Assembly: GCA_039029315.1 (NCBI GenBank)
Contig: JBCCGK010000043.1
Location: 1 to 64,000, forward strand
DNA: 64,000 nt
Source of the DNA: JBCCCJ01 sp039029315
Lineage (GTDB): Bacteria > Bacteroidota > Bacteroidia > J057
Reading direction: 5' to 3'
The notes under the pieces are model-generated. The model did not search any database and had not been told where the DNA came from. It saw only the letters and a program-made list of their open reading frames with translations. Positions 34,711 through 42,240 of the stretch are shown piece after piece; position 1 is the first letter of the stretch; every line of letters begins with the position of its first letter. Position numbers and translations under genes: made by a program.

Positions 34711-36111
34711 ATGAGCAATATTCTCAAAGACGATCCCAACAAGGCCCTGATTTCGATGAGTCTCCCTATCAGTATCGGGATGCTATCTACTTTTTTGTTT
34801 CAGGTCATTGATACCTATTTCGTGGGTCAACTTGGACCAGAATCCCTCGCAGCATTAAGCTTCTCCTCCACTGTATATTTTATGATGGTTGGCCTGTTCA
34901 TCGGTTTGTCCGTAGGCGTTTCTGTGATCATTGGACAAGCAACAGGTGCATCAGATATCAAGAAGGTTCGCCATACGACCTGGATCGCGGCACTATTGTG
35001 CCTTGTCCTTACGAGTTTGCTCTCTTTTCTGGGGATCTTCTTTATCGATCCAATTTTTGATCTAATGGGTGCAGACGCAGCGGTGATTCCCTTAATCCGG
35101 GAATATATGATCCCCTTGTTGAGCGGTATTCCATTGCTGACAACGGGTATCCTGATAGGGGGAGTATTGCGAGCTACAGGCAACATTACCAAGCCAGAAG
35201 TCCTGATGGCAATCGCAGGCGTGATCAATCTATTTTTTGATTATGTATTGATTTTTGGAAAATGGGGATTTCCCGAATTGGGCATACAAGGAGCTGCCTA
35301 TGCGACAGTGCTCTCATGGGTGTTCGTCATATTGGGGATGGTGATTCTACTGATTCGAGACCAACTGCTTCGACCATTTTCCCGCTCAGACAGATCCAAC
35401 CAACAGATCATTCAAGAAATCTTTCAATTAGGAGGTCCAAGTATTCTGACTCAGATCATTGGCCCGTTTACCCTTATGTATCTGACCTTTCTGTTGGCTC
35501 GGGAATCTTCTTTGGCAGTTGCTGCTTTTGGGGTTGCTGGCAGAATCGAGACCCTGCTGATGATTGGAATTTTGGGAATCAGCACGGCCATAACACCATT
35601 TATCGCTCAAAATTCAGGAGCCAAACAAACAGATCGAATCGATCAAGCTATCGCCTTTGGGGGAAAAGCCTCTACCTATCTGGGACTATTGGTTGCAGCC
35701 TTGATGTTCCTCCTCATCAAGCCCATTGCTGCCTTGTTCAGTGACCATCCCGAGGTGATCCAACATACAGCTAATTACTTCTACATTGTCAGCCTCTCCT
35801 ATGTGTCCTACGGCTTGTATTTGATCACCACCTCTATTCTGAACGGACTGCAGTTGCCAGTCAATTCCATGAAGATTAGCCTGGTAAAATCTCTGGCTTT
35901 TACCCTGCCACTTACCCTCATTGGCGCCTATTGGGGAGTGACTGGAATTTTCATTGGCCTCTCCCTTAGCAACGTACTTGCTGGCATCTATGCTGGTTGG
36001 GAAATGAGGAAGGAATTTGTTCGATCCGACTCTTCCCTGAAGAATGTATCTGTCTGGAAGGAATATCAACAGGATATCTATCGTGTGTTTGGGAAGAAAA
36101 GGTCCAGCTAA
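34711..36111 (+). CDS. MATE-family efflux transporter
   Basis: 466 residues, twelve membrane helices in two halves. The family pattern is clear: SLPISIGMLSTFLFQVIDTYFVGQLGPESLAALSFSSTVYFMMVGLFIGLSVGVSVIIGQATGA, IGGVLRATGN and, in the second half, LGGPSILTQIIGPF and VAAFGVAGRIETLLMIGILGISTAITPFIAQNSGAKQ. Exports cationic drugs or metabolites using a Na+ or H+ gradient. Convergent with a MarR gene that ends 18 bp away. The small DUF5655-like gene precedes it. Confidence 0.92.
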   Translation: MSNILKDDPNKALISMSLPISIGMLSTFLFQVIDTYFVGQLGPESLAALSFSSTVYFMMVGLFIGLSVGVSVIIGQATGASDIKKVRHTTWIAALLCLVLTSLLSFLGIFFIDPIFDLMGADAAVIPLIREYMIPLLSGIPLLTTGILIGGVLRATGNITKPEVLMAIAGVINLFFDYVLIFGKWGFPELGIQGAAYATVLSWVFVILGMVILLIRDQLLRPFSRSDRSNQQIIQEIFQLGGPSILTQIIGPFTLMYLTFLLARESSLAVAAFGVAGRIETLLMIGILGISTAITPFIAQNSGAKQTDRIDQAIAFGGKASTYLGLLVAALMFLLIKPIAALFSDHPEVIQHTANYFYIVSLSYVSYGLYLITTSILNGLQLPVNSMKISLVKSLAFTLPLTLIGAYWGVTGIFIGLSLSNVLAGIYAGWEMRKEFVRSDSSLKNVSVWKEYQQDIYRVFGKKRSS

Positions 36112-36128
36112 AATGCCTACCGGCCCCT

Positions 36129-36788
36129 TTACAAATCTGTAGTACTCTCTGCAAGTCCTTCTGTGATGGCTTGCAAGCTGTTCAGATGTTTGTTGTGATA
36201 CAAACGCTGATGAAATCGGTCCAAATGTTCCAACATGGTCAGTAACTCCATTTTGTCCTCTGTAGACAAGTCACCTGTGATGATGTTGGCCACATGTCGC
36301 ATTTCCCCAAACAACTGAAGCAATTCCTTTCGTCCCTTGTCTGTTAATCTGACTCGCTTGGAACGACGATCATCCGGATCGTTTAGCTCATCAATTAACC
36401 CATGTTTGAGTAATCGATTGATGATCCCAATCCCTGTGGGAAACTCCATCAGGCTGATAGACAAAATTTCTGCCTTTTTTCGGCTGTCATGATCGAACAA
36501 ACTGACCAATAGTACAAAATCGTCTACGCTTGTCAATACAGAATCTCGCAAAGCCATTTTGGCGTAATGCTTGGCATATTTTGACATTCGAATCAAGCTC
36601 CCGCTGATATAGGACTCGATGGACTGCTGATGTTCTTCAGGCACATGTTTGTTTCGGTGCCCCAAAAACACTCTTTTGTTTAACCAAAGGGTAAAAGAAC
36701 CTATATCCATTTGCTCCCCACCAACTTCTTGCTCGTAGGACTCAATATAAGGCAAAAGACTTTCTATGAAACGATATGGATGACGCAT
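36129..36788 (-). CDS. MarR-family transcriptional regulator (beside MATE gene)
   Basis: 219 residues, longer than most MarR proteins because of an N-terminal helical region of about 75 residues. The wHTH is clear: VDDFVLLVSLFDHDSRKKAEILSISLMEFPTGIGIINRLLKHGLIDELNDPDDRRSKRVRLTDKGRKELLQLFGEM. It has its own promoter and palindrome upstream. It may control the convergent MATE gene, but the operator was seen only at its own start. Confidence 0.85.
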   Translation of the reverse strand: MRHPYRFIESLLPYIESYEQEVGGEQMDIGSFTLWLNKRVFLGHRNKHVPEEHQQSIESYISGSLIRMSKYAKHYAKMALRDSVLTSVDDFVLLVSLFDHDSRKKAEILSISLMEFPTGIGIINRLLKHGLIDELNDPDDRRSKRVRLTDKGRKELLQLFGEMRHVANIITGDLSTEDKMELLTMLEHLDRFHQRLYHNKHLNSLQAITEGLAESTTDL

Positions 36789-36795
36789 GGGGCTA

Positions 36796-36830
36796 CAAAT
36801 ATATAACTTCTTTGTTTAACAAAAACAAAG
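36796..36830 (-). promoter_or_regulatory. Promoter and operator of the second MarR gene
   Basis: On the minus strand 36803-36796 reads TATATTTG, a -7 box ending 7 bp before the ATG (near-leaderless). Upstream lies the inverted repeat CTTTGTTT-aacaa-AAACAAAG (36810-36830), and a TTTG suitable as -33 element falls within it. The palindrome position fits autoregulation. Confidence 0.6.
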
Positions 36831-37017
36831 AAAAAGTATACAATAATAGCAATTGTGCTAAAAAGCTATAAAACAATAGTTTTTCTCATTTCTTTTCCTA
36901 ATTTGGCAGTGCTTAACAATTCTGCATGATTGTTAAGGATATGAAATCATCAACCCATCCATTTGATGTATTCATTTTCATCGAAAATAGCCTGTTTGGA
37001 TTTAATATCTGGTTGAT

Positions 37018-37506
37018 ATGCAAGAAATGGTCCCTGTTTCTACCCCCATCATTATTGAGATTGACAAAAGCTACCCTCAGGTATCGGTATTGTCCTTATT
37101 CAATATGTCTTTGGTCGAATTCTTGGCTTTCTTCTCGAATGAGACATTTATTCAAGAGATTCGGGTACAATCTCAATCCATAAGAGGGAACATTGAGGAA
37201 GAGGTCTACTCAAAGGTGAATATCTTTGAAGCCCAGAGAATTGTTCGCAAAACATCTCGAAAAGGCATCAGTATTGACCTGGAACTGGCCAATTCGAAGC
37301 GGATAGATTCCAACTTCAACGATGAGATTTTCTATACCTTCCCTGCTCATGACCACCCACAGGACTTGATCCAGAGAATATTGACCAGTAGAGATTTAGA
37401 GGGAAAATACCTTATCCCGCTGGAAGATGGATCATTTTGCTATGAGGTAACAGAAGGTCAGCTCACCCGTTATGATTCGATCATGCGCTATCTGGAGCAG
37501 GAGTGA
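37018..37506 (+). CDS. Protein of unknown function
   Basis: 162 residues, no signal peptide or membrane helix. The chain alternates strand- and helix-forming stretches (IIIEIDKSYPQVSVLSLFNMSLVEFLAFFS, EAQRIVRKTSRKGISIDLEL, ISIDLELANSKRIDSNF, RYDSIMRYLEQE). No family was recognised. Codon use looks like its neighbours and the frame is open from a region with no competing gene, so it is probably real. It stands alone between the MarR gene and the cupin gene. Confidence 0.45.
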   Translation: MQEMVPVSTPIIIEIDKSYPQVSVLSLFNMSLVEFLAFFSNETFIQEIRVQSQSIRGNIEEEVYSKVNIFEAQRIVRKTSRKGISIDLELANSKRIDSNFNDEIFYTFPAHDHPQDLIQRILTSRDLEGKYLIPLEDGSFCYEVTEGQLTRYDSIMRYLEQE

Positions 37507-37811
37507 GAGCCGCATTCTCATCGGAGAGCTCATCCGACACATTTCCAGTAGCCATGTCAAGTCAAAAATGCGAATTTTGGCGCTTTTGGCCGTCAGTTGC
37601 TATGAGAAATAGACAATGCTTCCCATTTTTACAGGAGAACTCATGGACTTGTTGACGCCATCTTTTGTGCCTCAATAAGGGATATTCTCTCTCTGAAGGC
37701 TCTCAATTTTCGATTCGGTGGATTGCTCTACTGGAAGATCAAGAAAATGAAGGCTCTTTATTTCCATGCACCATGTTCAATTGGTCTTTTCGTCATCCTA
37801 ACAACAATAAG
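37507..37811. other. Gap before the cupin gene
   Basis: 305 bp. The frame of the cupin gene extends into it without a credible start or signal peptide, so the downstream ATG at 37812 was chosen. No promoter, repeat or small gene was recognised. Confidence 0.35.
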
Positions 37812-38213
37812 ATGGACAATTCATCTCTGTTTCTCTGCATTCTCTTCCTCCTATTCAGCTCTTTTTGCTTCGCACAGGAGAGTGAGCCTACTGAAGATCC
37901 AGCACTTGCTCACTTCGAACTTGATTCTCTTGTCGCCCAACTGGAACCTACAGGCCGTCCCTGGTTGCCATTTATGAAGGGAAACAATGTACTGACAGGA
38001 TTGTATATACTCAAGGCAGGTGCTGAAGATGGACAACGGCCCCATGACACAGACGAAGTCTACTATGTTGCCACTGGCAAGGGAAAGTTTGTGGCCGGGG
38101 GGGAAGAAGTAAGTATTCAGGCGGGCAGCATCCTGTTTGTTAAGGCAGAGGTCGAGCACAAGTTTTTTGACATAACAGAAGATCTTGTGCTTGTTGTCTT
38201 TTTTGATCAGTAA
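37812..38213 (+). CDS. Exported cupin-domain protein
   Basis: 133 residues; start set at the ATG at 37812, which gives a signal peptide (MDNSSLFLCILFLLFSSFCFAQ). A single cupin follows: NVLTGLYILKAGAEDGQRPHDTDEVYYVATGKGKFVAGGEEVSIQAGSILFVKAEVEHKFFDI with the motif-1 set G-x-x-x-x-x-H-x-x-x-E-x-x-Y and motif-2 PxxxxH-like EHKF. Two of the usual His ligands are visible. Role unknown, possibly binding a small molecule in the periplasm. Confidence 0.7.
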   Translation: MDNSSLFLCILFLLFSSFCFAQESEPTEDPALAHFELDSLVAQLEPTGRPWLPFMKGNNVLTGLYILKAGAEDGQRPHDTDEVYYVATGKGKFVAGGEEVSIQAGSILFVKAEVEHKFFDITEDLVLVVFFDQ

Positions 38214-38320
38214 CAGACAATTCCCAGCGATCGAAGGAAGGAAAGAGGGGTCAATTTTTTCGAAATTGCTTTTTTCGTTTTACTTTTCCCTCCAAATCAC
38301 GGATTAACGACCTTACTACT

Positions 38321-39787
38321 TTGCCACGCAACAAACTGATCGGCCTCCTTCTCGGACCAATCTTGTTTCTACTTGTCTGGGTTTTCTTTCAAGCGGAAGG
38401 ATTTTCTACCGAAGCCAGAGCTGTCCTTGGCATTACTTGCTGGATTGCCTGCTGGTGGGTATCAGAAGCTGTTCCTATTCCGATTACCTCATTGCTTCCA
38501 TTGAGTCTCTTTCCGATTATGGGAGTGATGTCTATCAAGGCGGTTGCTCAGCCATATATCAGTCCGATCATTTTTTTGTTCATCGGAGGCTTTATCCTGG
38601 CTCTGGCACTCGAAAAATGGAATCTGCATCGCCGGATTGCTTTAAGCATTATTCTCAGAGTTGGCACCCGAAGCAGGCTGATCGTGTTGGGATTCATGTT
38701 GGCCACTGCCCTATTGTCCATGTGGATCTCCAATACAGCAACCACCATGATGATGGTTCCCATTGCGATGGCCATCGTTTTTCAGTTGGAGCTTATGCAG
38801 GGAAAAGGAAGCGGGAAGGATGAGTCAGGCAAATTGGGGAAAGTTTTGGTGATGGCCATTGCCTTTTCTGCTTCCATTGGTGGACTGGGGACGCTGGTAG
38901 GTACACCGACCACCCTCATCATGGTGGGGTATATAGAGGAGGTCTACCATCAAAGTCTGGATTTTGCTAACTGGATGATGTATGGCATCCCATTGGTTGT
39001 GATCCTGATTCCGATTGTTTGGCTACATCTGACAAGGATTGTATTTCCTCTTTCTGATGTGGAGATTGAAGGAGGAAAAGCCGAAATACAACGCCAATTG
39101 GATGAACTGGGCCCGATGAGTCGAGAGGAAAAATGGGTATTGGGAGTATTTGGGATGGTGGCTATCGCCTGGATTTTTAGGTCGTATCTCCTGGCTCCTC
39201 TTATTCCGGGCATCCATGACACCATCATCGCGCTGGTCGGTGCTACGCTTCTGTTCATCATTCCTGAACGAACACCTGGCAAAACCCTCATGGATTGGGA
39301 GACCGCCAGCAGACTTCCCTGGGGGATTCTGCTTCTTTTTGGAGGAGCCTTTGCAGTAGCAGCAGGATTTGAATCTTCGGGTCTTGTGAGTTGGATTGCA
39401 GGGAAACTTGGGCAGCTCGAAGCGCTTGGCTTACTCCTCATTATGTTGATCATTGTGGCCTTTGTTAATTATCTGACTGAAATCGTTCAGAATATGGCTA
39501 CCTGCACCCTGATGCTCCCTGTCCTGGCTGCCCTTGCCCCAGCGTTGGATGTGCATCCGTATATCTTGATGGTGCCCATGTGTGTGGCTTCCTCTTGTGC
39601 CTTCATGCTTCCCTTTGCGACAGCTCCCAATGCGATAGCGTTTGGCTCGGGCTATTTGGAAATGAAAGATATGATCCGAGCTGGGTTCTGGTTGAATTTT
39701 ATTTCGGTGATCATCATCGTCTTTTACAGCTACCTGGCCCTGGGAGAGCTATGGGATCTGCAAATCAGTCCACATCCAGGCTGGTGA
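38321..39787 (+). CDS. DASS/SLC13-family sodium:anion symporter
   Basis: 488 residues, about eleven membrane helices. Start is a TTG; no earlier ATG gives a normal N-terminus. Family motifs: ISNTATTMMMVPIA (first SNT substrate/Na+ motif) and LPFATAPNAIAFG (near second motif), with WWVSEAVPIPITSLLPL in the N-terminal half and LTEIVQNMATCTLMLPVL in the second. Moves dicarboxylates, citrate or sulfate with Na+. It precedes the sufE gene on the same strand (43 bp), each with its own signals. Confidence 0.88.
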   Translation: MPRNKLIGLLLGPILFLLVWVFFQAEGFSTEARAVLGITCWIACWWVSEAVPIPITSLLPLSLFPIMGVMSIKAVAQPYISPIIFLFIGGFILALALEKWNLHRRIALSIILRVGTRSRLIVLGFMLATALLSMWISNTATTMMMVPIAMAIVFQLELMQGKGSGKDESGKLGKVLVMAIAFSASIGGLGTLVGTPTTLIMVGYIEEVYHQSLDFANWMMYGIPLVVILIPIVWLHLTRIVFPLSDVEIEGGKAEIQRQLDELGPMSREEKWVLGVFGMVAIAWIFRSYLLAPLIPGIHDTIIALVGATLLFIIPERTPGKTLMDWETASRLPWGILLLFGGAFAVAAGFESSGLVSWIAGKLGQLEALGLLLIMLIIVAFVNYLTEIVQNMATCTLMLPVLAALAPALDVHPYILMVPMCVASSCAFMLPFATAPNAIAFGSGYLEMKDMIRAGFWLNFISVIIIVFYSYLALGELWDLQISPHPGW

Positions 39788-39803
39788 TTCCCTTTCAAAT
39801 GCC

Positions 39804-39811
39804 TATCTTTG
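39804..39811 (+). promoter_or_regulatory. -7 box TATCTTTG for sufE
   Basis: Matches TAnnTTTG, 19 bp before the sufE ATG at 39831 and only 16 bp after the transporter stop. The -33 element is not clear. Confidence 0.45.
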
Positions 39812-39830
39812 TCCTCCAAATTGAGTGAGT

Positions 39831-40259
39831 ATGGACCATAGACCAATAGCTGACATAGAGGCTGAAATCATTGAGGACTTTTCTGTCGTGGATGACTGGA
39901 TGGATCGCTACGAAATTTTGATAGATATCGGCAATGAGTTGAGTCCATTCCCTGAAGAACATCGGCTTGAGGAAAATCTTGTCAGGGGATGCCAATCTCG
40001 GGTTTGGCTGGTCGCGGAGATGAGAGACAATCTTGTGCATTTTCAGGCGGATAGTGACTCAAGCATCACCAAAGGATTGATTTCCTTGCTTGTAAAGGTG
40101 TTGTCTGACCACAGTCCACAAGAGATTTTGTCAGCAGAACTGGATTTCATCGACAGGATTGGCGTACGTCAGCATTTGTCCCCCAATCGATCCAATGGAC
40201 TGAGCGCCATGCTCAAACAGATGAAGTTATACGCGCTCGCTTTTGGTAGCAAGAAGTGA
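39831..40259 (+). CDS. sufE: SufE-family cysteine-desulfurase sulfur acceptor
   Basis: 142 residues with the SufE core: DWMDRYEILIDIGNELSPFPEEHRLEENLVRGCQSRVWLVAEM, where the Cys of RGCQS accepts sulfur from SufS, and the closing FIDRIGVRQHLSPNRSNGLSAMLKQMK. Functions in Fe-S cluster assembly. Start chosen at the ATG at 39831, six bases after an alternative GTG. No other suf genes are in the window. Convergent with the serine hydrolase gene, which ends one base away. Confidence 0.93.
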   Translation: MDHRPIADIEAEIIEDFSVVDDWMDRYEILIDIGNELSPFPEEHRLEENLVRGCQSRVWLVAEMRDNLVHFQADSDSSITKGLISLLVKVLSDHSPQEILSAELDFIDRIGVRQHLSPNRSNGLSAMLKQMKLYALAFGSKK

Positions 40260-41927
40260 TCATTCCTTGCGAAACCCCAGATCGGTAACACGTCCAGCAT
40301 TGAGCCGAAAACCGATAAGCTCCTTGCCCTCTCTCTCAAAAGCAAACTGTAGACCCTCTGACACAAACTGATCCTTGCCAATCCACTTGAGTGGTTGTGG
40401 TTTTTGATAGCCAATGTGCCAGACAAGGATCTCCTCTTTCAGAGAAATCTCATAGTGTGTCAGCAATTCTTCCGAATAATAGGACCCAACATAGGCAGTC
40501 AAATCTTCATTCATGACACCCCCTTTTCGCTGACAGACAATATCACTCCCGCCCTGATTCACAATCATCACGTTGGTTTTCCCTTCACTTAGGTCCGAGA
40601 ATTCCATCGTCAAGCGGCTATTTCCAGGAATCATGAACACATTCTTCGCTACAGGCGACATGGTATATGTGACCTGATTCCAGTCCTGGCGTACATGCAA
40701 GGAATCTGCCTGAAGACTGATTTCAATTTCAAATCCATTAGGAAGTAAATATGAACCAATAAATGGATTCATGTCCTCTGGGGAGAGGGTCAAAAAGACT
40801 TGTGCTGCTTCCTCAGCTTCTCCTGTCGCTGATTGTTCAGGCGGATCCATCATTTCCGTTAAAAAAATGTCCGCTACTTCATGAGCTTTCCCTGCCGAAT
40901 TGAAGCTTGACACATTTGCCAGAATGATCACAGAAAAGTTCTGTTCCGGGAATCGCAGCAAATAAGTCCGATAGCCAGCAAGTGCCCCGCCATGTCCAAC
41001 TGTTTTTAAGCCTTTATAGGCATCATTTACCACCCCACATGCATACCCACTGCTCTCACCATTGTTCAGAAGCCCATCTTCATGCATCTTCTCAATCAAG
41101 TCATTTGTTCCTTTCCCCAATTGATTCTGATAAAAATTCTGATCCCACAGATACAAATCTTCCACAGTAGTATATAATCCGCCTGAACCGACTAGATCAA
41201 AGCGCATGATGAGATTGTCATAGCTTTCTCCAGCATCTTGATAGCTGAAAGCCCGATTTTTGATCAATCGATTGACATCATCGTGAAAGCGAGTATGTTT
41301 CATGCCTAATGGCCCAAACATATGTTCTGCCGCAAACTCCTTGATGGACTGGCCAGATACCTTTTCGACGATCATCGCCAACATAAAGTAGCAGGAGTTG
41401 CTATAGAGATATTTCTCGCCAGGGGAAAAGTTGAGCGTTTGTTGCCGCTTGATCAACTCATATACAGCGTGTTCATCTATATGATCCAGGTAGCTATTTC
41501 CAGCCAGACTCCACAAGGTCAGATAGTCTCTCACTCCACTGGTGTGATGGATAAAGTGTCGAATCGAGAGTGGGCTCTCATATCGTGGAAAGTCAGGCAG
41601 ATAGGTTTGAATATCAGCATCCAATGACAGTTTTCCTTGCTCTTCCAGCAGCAAAATGGCAAAGGTTACGAATTGCTTGGATACGGAGGCAGCATAAAAG
41701 ACAGAACGCGAACTCAATGGAATATCATGCTCCAGATCCGCCATTCCATATCCTTTGGTATAGACAAGTTCTCCTTCTTTGACAATTCCGAGGGCCAATC
41801 CAGGCGTATGTGTGCTATTCCATGGCTCAAACAACTTGTCTACCTGGGATTGTTGTTCTGGACGTATTTGAGCGAACAGCGGAGACATTAGTAGACAAAG
41901 ATTAACAATCAAAAGTAAACGATTCAT
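40260..41927 (-). CDS. Serine hydrolase, beta-lactamase/PBP4-type (exported)
   Basis: Start placed at the ATG at 41927, giving a signal peptide (MNRLLLIVNLCLLMSPLFAQ). The beta-lactamase class C-like domain shows SVSKQF (SxxK nucleophile), YSNSCY (Tyr-x-Asn) and GHGGALAGYRTYLLR, an HGG third motif (the KTG position). A C-terminal beta-rich region of about 200 residues (NPFIGSYLLPNGFEIEISLQADSLHV..., YVGSYYSEELLTHYEISL) has a repeated Y-x-G-S-Y unit. Such enzymes act as esterases or D-amino peptidases on envelope or small substrates; a true beta-lactamase is unlikely. Ends one base from sufE. Confidence 0.87.
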   Translation of the reverse strand: MNRLLLIVNLCLLMSPLFAQIRPEQQSQVDKLFEPWNSTHTPGLALGIVKEGELVYTKGYGMADLEHDIPLSSRSVFYAASVSKQFVTFAILLLEEQGKLSLDADIQTYLPDFPRYESPLSIRHFIHHTSGVRDYLTLWSLAGNSYLDHIDEHAVYELIKRQQTLNFSPGEKYLYSNSCYFMLAMIVEKVSGQSIKEFAAEHMFGPLGMKHTRFHDDVNRLIKNRAFSYQDAGESYDNLIMRFDLVGSGGLYTTVEDLYLWDQNFYQNQLGKGTNDLIEKMHEDGLLNNGESSGYACGVVNDAYKGLKTVGHGGALAGYRTYLLRFPEQNFSVIILANVSSFNSAGKAHEVADIFLTEMMDPPEQSATGEAEEAAQVFLTLSPEDMNPFIGSYLLPNGFEIEISLQADSLHVRQDWNQVTYTMSPVAKNVFMIPGNSRLTMEFSDLSEGKTNVMIVNQGGSDIVCQRKGGVMNEDLTAYVGSYYSEELLTHYEISLKEEILVWHIGYQKPQPLKWIGKDQFVSEGLQFAFEREGKELIGFRLNAGRVTDLGFRKE

Positions 41928-42240
41928 AAAGCAAGTCTGTTGGAAATCAAAAAAATGTAGGATGAAACATGCGTTACCGAATGTTTTTGATGACATTCCG
42001 ACGGTCAGAATTCCGGAGCTATAGATGGGGAATGACAACTGTTGCATCCCTTCTTGACTGTCGTTCTCACAAGGTAACAGAACCTTCACCAGACCAACTT
42101 TCACTCCAACATGCTCCATGCAGCCTTTCGGAAAGGCATGTGAAGACCATAAGCAAATTGATGTTACACAGGAGTAAGGTACAACGCACTTTTGAATTTA
42201 TTCAATTGGATTTTCCCCATTTGTACTATAATTTTTCTCC
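41928..42240. other. Divergent gap before the glycosidase gene
   Basis: 313 bp. A perfect small palindrome GCCTTTC-g-GAAAGGC lies at 42123-42137, flanked by CATGC/GCATG. The last 50 bp before the glycosidase gene are AT-rich and probably hold its promoter, but no exact TAnnTTTG was found. A longer reading frame of the hydrolase gene here is not supported. Confidence 0.4.
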